Of a stretch of DNA of 6,383 nt, positions 5,457 to 6,383 are shown piece by piece (positions within the stretch are counted from its first letter, which is position 1; each line of letters begins with the position of its first letter). Source of the DNA: Chloroflexota bacterium (GTDB taxonomy: Bacteria > Chloroflexota > Limnocylindria > Limnocylindrales > Limnocylindraceae); contig SHYI01000055.1 in assembly GCA_009692905.1 (NCBI GenBank), forward strand, positions 1-6,383, in the 5' to 3' direction. The notes beneath the pieces were generated by a model. The model had not been told where the DNA came from and did no database searches. It was given only the letters and a program-made list of their open reading frames with translations. The translations under genes were made by a program, and so were the position numbers.

Positions 5457-6383
5457 ATGCAGGCTCCGAAGAACACCGTGGAGTTCCGCCCCGACATTGA
5501 GGGGCTACGAGGTATCGCCATCCTTCTCGTACTGCTGTTTCATGCGGGACTCTCGTGGACGCCCGGTGGGTTCATTGGCGTTGACGTCTTCTTTGTGATC
5601 AGCGGATTCCTCATCACCGGCAAGCTCTGGCGTGAGTCACAGCAGCCTGGTGGGCTCAACATCGCCAAGTTCTACGCGTGGAGAATCCGTCGGCTCCTCC
5701 CAGCGGCTCTCGTCGCCGTGGCGCTCATCTCACTGGTTGGGCTACTGATTGCTGCGCCGCTCGATCGCAGTGAGTTGGCGGCAGATGGCGCAGCTTCGGC
5801 GCTCTCAATCGCCAACATGCGCTTCATCGGTTCGGTGGACTACTTCGCGCCAACCTCGAGCCCATCACCCTTCTTGCACTTCTGGTCGCTCAGCGTCGAA
5901 GAGCAGTTCTACCTCGTCTGGCCAGCCCTCATCGTGCTGCTCACCTGGCGTGGTGGCAGTTCGCGGCGCCTGATCGCAGCGCTCCTCATTGGTGTCGTCG
6001 CCTCCTTTGCGCTCAGCATCTGGCTCACCGACGCCTCCCCTGCGCGCGCCTTCTACCTGCTGCCGACGCGCGTCTGGCAGCTTGGGGTCGGTGGCCTGCT
6101 CGCCCTCGTCGGTGTCGTAGGCATCTCGCGTCGTGCCGGTGCCCTCGCGTGGGCCGGCCTTGCCGCGGTCGCCGTTGCGGGGGTGACGCTCACCGCTGAG
6201 ATGCCGTATCCAGGGCTCGCCGCCCTCCTCCCCACCGCAGGCGCCGTCGCGCTGCTCTACGGCGGTGCTGCGCCAAGCGGACCGGCACGCCTCCTCGCCG
6301 CCGCACCGCTGCGCTTCCTTGGCAAGATCAGCTACTCGCTCTACCTCTGGCACTGGCCGCTGCTTGTGCTCCCCATCATGTTC
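5457..6383 (+). CDS. Acyltransferase-3 family membrane protein (partial, 3' end beyond window)
   Basis: The frame is open from ATG at 5457 to the last base (309 codons) with no stop. It belongs to acyltransferase family 3 (OafA/OatA type), multi-pass proteins that O-acylate cell-surface sugars or related substrates. Motifs: FRPDIEGLRG (10-19) with Arg18 and His29 spaced as the essential R-X10-H of OafA; GGFIGVDVFFVISGFLIT (37-54); KFYAWRIRRLLPA (71-83); SPFLHFWSLSVEEQFYLVWP (137-156); AFYLLPTRVWQLGVGG (198-213); and FLGKISYSLYLWHWPL (287-302). The motif wording resembles the longer members that carry a C-terminal SGNH hydrolase domain, but that part would lie outside the window. TTG at 5454 is an in-frame alternative start. 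Neither a -10-like hexamer at the 6-nt spacing nor a Shine-Dalgarno sequence is present, so translation probably depends on the sortase-like gene 4 nt upstream. Confidence 0.95.
   Translation, partial: MQAPKNTVEFRPDIEGLRGIAILLVLLFHAGLSWTPGGFIGVDVFFVISGFLITGKLWRESQQPGGLNIAKFYAWRIRRLLPAALVAVALISLVGLLIAAPLDRSELAADGAASALSIANMRFIGSVDYFAPTSSPSPFLHFWSLSVEEQFYLVWPALIVLLTWRGGSSRRLIAALLIGVVASFALSIWLTDASPARAFYLLPTRVWQLGVGGLLALVGVVGISRRAGALAWAGLAAVAVAGVTLTAEMPYPGLAALLPTAGAVALLYGGAAPSGPARLLAAAPLRFLGKISYSLYLWHWPLLVLPIMF

Noticed and set aside
5865..6353. Minus-strand 162-codon open frame inside the acyltransferase gene
   Set aside because: The plus-strand frame carries a full set of acyltransferase-3 motifs; the minus-strand reading is Glu/Gly/Arg-rich noise.
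1..6383. Mobile element, defence system or CRISPR array
   Set aside because: No transposase, integrase, nuclease, toxin or spaced direct repeats were seen, and base composition and codon style look even throughout.

Overview
The window carries six protein genes and the last codons of a seventh. There are no RNA genes, insertion sequences or CRISPR repeats. Base composition is GC-rich (about 60 % by eye) and coding density is very high. None of the six start codons has a Shine-Dalgarno sequence, and five have a -10-like hexamer exactly 6 nt upstream, which points to leaderless mRNAs. Dense packing, leaderless starts, a sortase with a Pro/Asp/Ser linker and the protein families present suit a bacterium of the Actinobacteriota or Chloroflexota, perhaps a streamlined freshwater lineage such as Limnocylindria. 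This is inference from style; no marker gene is present to fix the taxon.

Layout: (1) bases 3-35, the C-terminal tail of an upstream + strand gene. (2) 97-1026 +, an unrecognised exported protein with a long acidic disordered segment. (3) 1027-2286 -, a major facilitator exporter of the EntS/MFS_3 type, ending base-to-base against gene 2. (4) 2340-3452 -, an AI-2E/PerM-family membrane protein. (5) 3462-4616 -, a P1-family (DmpA-like) self-processing aminopeptidase. (6) 4652-5452 +, a membrane-anchored sortase-fold protein, divergent from gene 5 across 35 bp. (7) 5457 to the window end, +, an acyltransferase-3 membrane protein cut by the edge. The last gene has no stop codon inside the window.

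How they fit together: the three minus-strand genes run peptidase, AI-2E-like protein, MFS exporter with gaps of 9 and 53 nt and look operon-like, but each also has its own -10-like element. The peptidase would act in the cytosol on small peptides or amides and the other two in the membrane; a shared substrate cannot be shown. The plus-strand pair, sortase-like protein and acyltransferase, are 4 nt apart and probably co-transcribed; both would act at the cell envelope.

Most notable observations: the sortase-like protein has Ser where the family has its catalytic Cys (and Lys where Arg is usual); the -10-like hexamers sit at a constant 6 nt from five starts, including one that shares bases with the upstream stop codon and two facing each other in a 35-bp divergent gap; and a 7-bp inverted repeat lies over the expected -35 region of gene 2. 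No clearly new multi-gene system is evident; the sortase variant and the promoter architecture are the best leads.
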